From Bacteroidia bacterium (GTDB taxonomy: Bacteria; Bacteroidota; Bacteroidia; Bacteroidales; UBA12481): 8,545 nt of DNA. Position 1 is the stretch's first letter. The number at the start of each line of letters is the position of its first letter. A program made the translations under genes and the position numbers. The stretch is taken from the NCBI GenBank assembly GCA_026391235.1, contig JAPLDV010000611.1, positions 1-8,545 of the forward strand. The letters are read 5' to 3'. Shown here piece by piece: positions 7,481-8,545 of this stretch. The notes under the pieces were generated by a model. It was not told the DNA's origin and did no database searches. It saw only the letters and a list, made by a program, of their open reading frames with translations.

Positions 7481-7878
7481 TTCCGATGTTCCATCAAAAA
7501 GGCTTCTACCTGGTTCTTTAGTTTTAAAGCTTCCTGGAAATACATTTCTGCTTCTTCAAGAGTTGGTTTACCAAAAGGCATTAACCCGAAGTCGCCAGGA
7601 TATCTTGAATCAAGGTATAACCGGTCTAATTCTGAAATTATCAACTCGTTAACCGAGAAGGATATGATATTTTCAATTCTCAAAAAGAGGGTTTGGATAC
7701 TGTGTGTTTTAATAAAAGCGATGTCAAATTCTTCAATAACAGCTTTCATCGATTTTTCGATAGCCTGTTGCGAATGAAAGGCTACAATGCTTGTTAGAAT
7801 TGGATTATCAATGAGGCTTTCTATCGCAATAAGATCGTCCCCTGCCGCTTTAAGCCATTCCTTTGTCAACTGCTTCAT
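7477..7878 (-). CDS. HEPN-domain protein, partner of MNT nucleotidyltransferase
   Basis: This 133-residue all-helical protein fits the HEPN family (Pfam PF05168-like). It has EWLKAAGDDL near the N-terminus, the conserved FHSQQAIEKSMKA helix (34-46), KTHS at 57-60, SRYP at 91-94 and a C-terminal helix LEEAEMYFQEALKL. HEPN proteins paired with MNT partners usually form toxin-antitoxin or nucleotide-binding modules, where HEPN is the RNase toxin in studied cases. No R-x(4-6)-H sequence, the usual HEPN RNase motif, can be found anywhere in this protein, so ribonuclease activity is doubtful; it may be a binding-only or differently acting member. The gene overlaps the MNT gene by 29 bp, which implies translational coupling. 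It appears intact at normal length. Its TGA shares bases with an ATG in the PKD fragment. Confidence 0.85.
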   Translation of the reverse strand: MKQLTKEWLKAAGDDLIAIESLIDNPILTSIVAFHSQQAIEKSMKAVIEEFDIAFIKTHSIQTLFLRIENIISFSVNELIISELDRLYLDSRYPGDFGLMPFGKPTLEEAEMYFQEALKLKNQVEAFLMEHRK

Positions 7879-8245
7879 ACAAAACTTTCCCTTTCTGGTT
7901 AATCTCCCTGGTAAAAAGGTTTCCTGATTCCTGTATCTTTTGATACATCAACTTTGTATAAACCAACATGTCTATCGGAATAACTTTTCTGAATTTTCTA
8001 ATCAGGAGATTGTATTTGTGGTGCAGGTCCATTTTCTCGCGATTAGAAGCGGGCATGTAATTATCACTCGTAACAACTATGATATCCAGATCACTATCCT
8101 CAGTTGGTTCACCATAGGCATAAGAGCCAAAAAGAATAATCTTTTCAACCCCCTGGTCTTTTAAGGTATCCGTGATACCGTTAAGGATTTGGTCAATCTT
8201 TGTCACAACCACTTTTTTCAAATATAAGAAAAACATGACAATCAT
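7850..8245 (-). CDS. MNT-type nucleotidyltransferase (minimal nucleotidyltransferase, antitoxin-type)
   Basis: The protein carries the polymerase-beta-like core of minimal nucleotidyltransferases: KIILFGSYAYGE (35-46) followed by SDLD with the metal-binding aspartates D52 and D54, and a third candidate D92 in PIDMLVY. In characterised pairs the MNT partner transfers AMP groups to the HEPN protein and silences it; that role is inferred here from family and gene order. The family usually has ARG where this protein has AYG. The 131-residue form starts at the ATG at 8245 (another at 8236), but the first 14 residues (MIVMFFLYLKKVVV) are unlike this cytosolic family. A GTG at 8206, giving a 118-residue protein starting at TKIDQIL, fits family length better and lies just after a promoter-like box. 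The HEPN gene overlaps its 3' end. Confidence 0.87.
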   Translation of the reverse strand: MIVMFFLYLKKVVVTKIDQILNGITDTLKDQGVEKIILFGSYAYGEPTEDSDLDIIVVTSDNYMPASNREKMDLHHKYNLLIRKFRKVIPIDMLVYTKLMYQKIQESGNLFTREINQKGKVLYEAVDKGMA

Positions 8246-8252
8246 CGATCAA
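8219..8252 (-). promoter_or_regulatory. Candidate promoter of the MNT/HEPN operon
   Basis: On the minus strand TATATTTG (8226-8219) is an exact match to the Bacteroidota -7 consensus TAnnTTTG. A TTG (8252-8250) lies 23 bases upstream as a possible -33 element, a little farther than the 19 bases seen for the tRNA promoter. If this is the promoter, transcription starts near 8212, so the ATGs at 8245 and 8236 would not be in the mRNA and the GTG at 8206 would be used with almost no leader. The conflict leaves either the promoter or the longer start wrong. Confidence 0.35.
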
Positions 8253-8263
8253 CATAAACTATA

Positions 8264-8328
8264 GGATGGCCAGTTTCACCTGTTTGGAGGCAAAAACCGA
8301 GAAAAATGGGTTTACGCTGGCGCCATCC
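8264..8328. repeat. Imperfect inverted repeat upstream of MNT
   Basis: GGATGGCCAG (8264-8273) pairs with CTGGCGCCATCC (8317-8328) apart from a two-base insertion, and an inner AAACC/GGGTTT pairing lies between. It could be a folded remnant of a small non-autonomous element or chance. The surrounding stretch 8246-8397 contains no gene. Confidence 0.3.
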
Positions 8329-8363
8329 TGGCATAAACGAAAAAACACTTACCCTGGAAATGC

Positions 8364-8389
8364 GTAGAGACGCATATATGCGTCTCTAC
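8364..8389. repeat. 26-bp perfect palindrome next to tRNA-Asn
   Basis: GTAGAGACGCATA is followed immediately by its exact reverse complement TATGCGTCTCTAC, giving a 26-base palindrome with no spacer. It starts 8 bases past the 3' end of the tRNA gene. It resembles the GTAGAGACG-type palindromes I associate with intergenic repeats in several bacterial groups, though I cannot count copies here. It could form a hairpin that ends or trims the tRNA transcript, but there is no T-run directly after it on the minus strand (a T6 comes about 17 bases later), so a classical terminator is not shown. Confidence 0.8.
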
Positions 8390-8397
8390 AATGTTTG

Positions 8398-8471
8398 CGC
8401 TCCATCTAGGACTTGAACCTAGGACCCTCTGATTAACAGTCAGATGCTCTAACCAACTGAGCTAATGAAGC
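8398..8471 (-). tRNA. tRNA-Asn (anticodon GTT)
   Basis: The 74-base gene folds as a complete cloverleaf on the minus strand. The acceptor GCTTCAT pairs with ATGGAGC (one T-G pair), and the D arm is TAGCTCAGTTGGTTAGAGCA. The anticodon stem CTGA/TCAG encloses CTGTTAA with GTT at 8437-8435, and the T arm is CTAGG-TTCAAGT-CCTAG. The discriminator is G and CCA is not encoded, so it must be added after transcription. GTT reads AAC/AAU, asparagine. No duplicate of its 3' end, which an integrated element would leave, is seen elsewhere in the window. Confidence 0.97.
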
Positions 8472-8483
8472 GTTTTGAGGATG

Positions 8484-8513
8484 CAAATTTAAATCTTTTT
8501 TTTGAAAAACCAA
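8484..8513 (-). promoter_or_regulatory. Promoter of tRNA-Asn
   Basis: The minus strand has TAAATTTG (8491-8484), an exact match to the Bacteroidota -7 consensus TAnnTTTG, and a TTG (8513-8511) 19 bases upstream as the -33 element. The -7 box ends 12 bases before the tRNA 5' end, so transcription would start only a few bases ahead of the mature tRNA. The spacing and fit are good and support the placement of this DNA in the Bacteroidota. Confidence 0.65.
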
Positions 8514-8545
8514 CTTGCTCAATTTCCGAGACTCAATCTTTCCAT

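Noticed and set aside
7940..8164. Plus-strand open frame opposite the MNT gene
   Set aside because: The minus strand carries the nucleotidyltransferase motif GSYAYGE/SDLD here; the plus frame has no supporting features.
8398..8471. tRNA-Asn as the attachment site of an integrated element
   Set aside because: No second copy of the tRNA 3' end is found in the window and no tyrosine integrase is present; the MNT/HEPN pair alone is not evidence of integration here.

Overview
The window looks like chromosomal DNA of a member of the Bacteroidota, probably an uncultured Bacteroidales/Marinilabiliales-type organism. Three things point there. The gene families are typical of the phylum: 6-bladed beta-propeller proteins with a GxGPGE motif, an FtsX/MacB-type permease ending in NPVESLRDE, and a DUF4249-like lipoprotein. 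Clear Shine-Dalgarno sequences are absent before the genes. Promoter-like motifs fit the Bacteroidota -33 TTG / -7 TAnnTTTG consensus, best seen before the tRNA gene. No exact taxon can be named from the sequence alone.

Layout. Positions 1-4352 form a rightward block: the 3' part of a beta-rich protein cut by the window edge, a full-length 791-residue ABC-transporter permease, and 18 bp later a propeller lipoprotein. Convergent to these, at 4433-5614, is a second propeller protein with a cleavable signal peptide. Positions 5841-7480 are a gene graveyard. It holds a 5'-truncated serine recombinase (plus strand), a DUF4249-like lipoprotein gene with a stop codon and a frameshift (minus strand), and a PKD-domain gene fragment lacking its 5' end (minus strand). 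From 7477 to 8245 is an apparently intact MNT nucleotidyltransferase/HEPN pair, a toxin-antitoxin-type module, whose stop codon abuts the PKD fragment. The right end carries a 26-bp perfect palindrome and a tRNA-Asn(GTT) gene with its own promoter.

How the parts fit. The permease and the propeller lipoprotein are probably co-transcribed and may act together at the cell envelope, although no ATPase is present in the window. The most unusual structure is a 35-bp direct repeat (30/35 identical) at 4357-4391 and 6184-6218. It copies the 3' coding end of the serine recombinase and brackets about 1.8 kb containing the convergent propeller gene. With the decayed recombinase, broken lipoprotein genes and the MNT/HEPN module, this marks 4350-8250 as a region of past insertion and rearrangement. 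No wholly new system can be demonstrated from the sequence. The strongest candidates for follow-up are the repeat-bracketed segment and the propeller/permease cluster.
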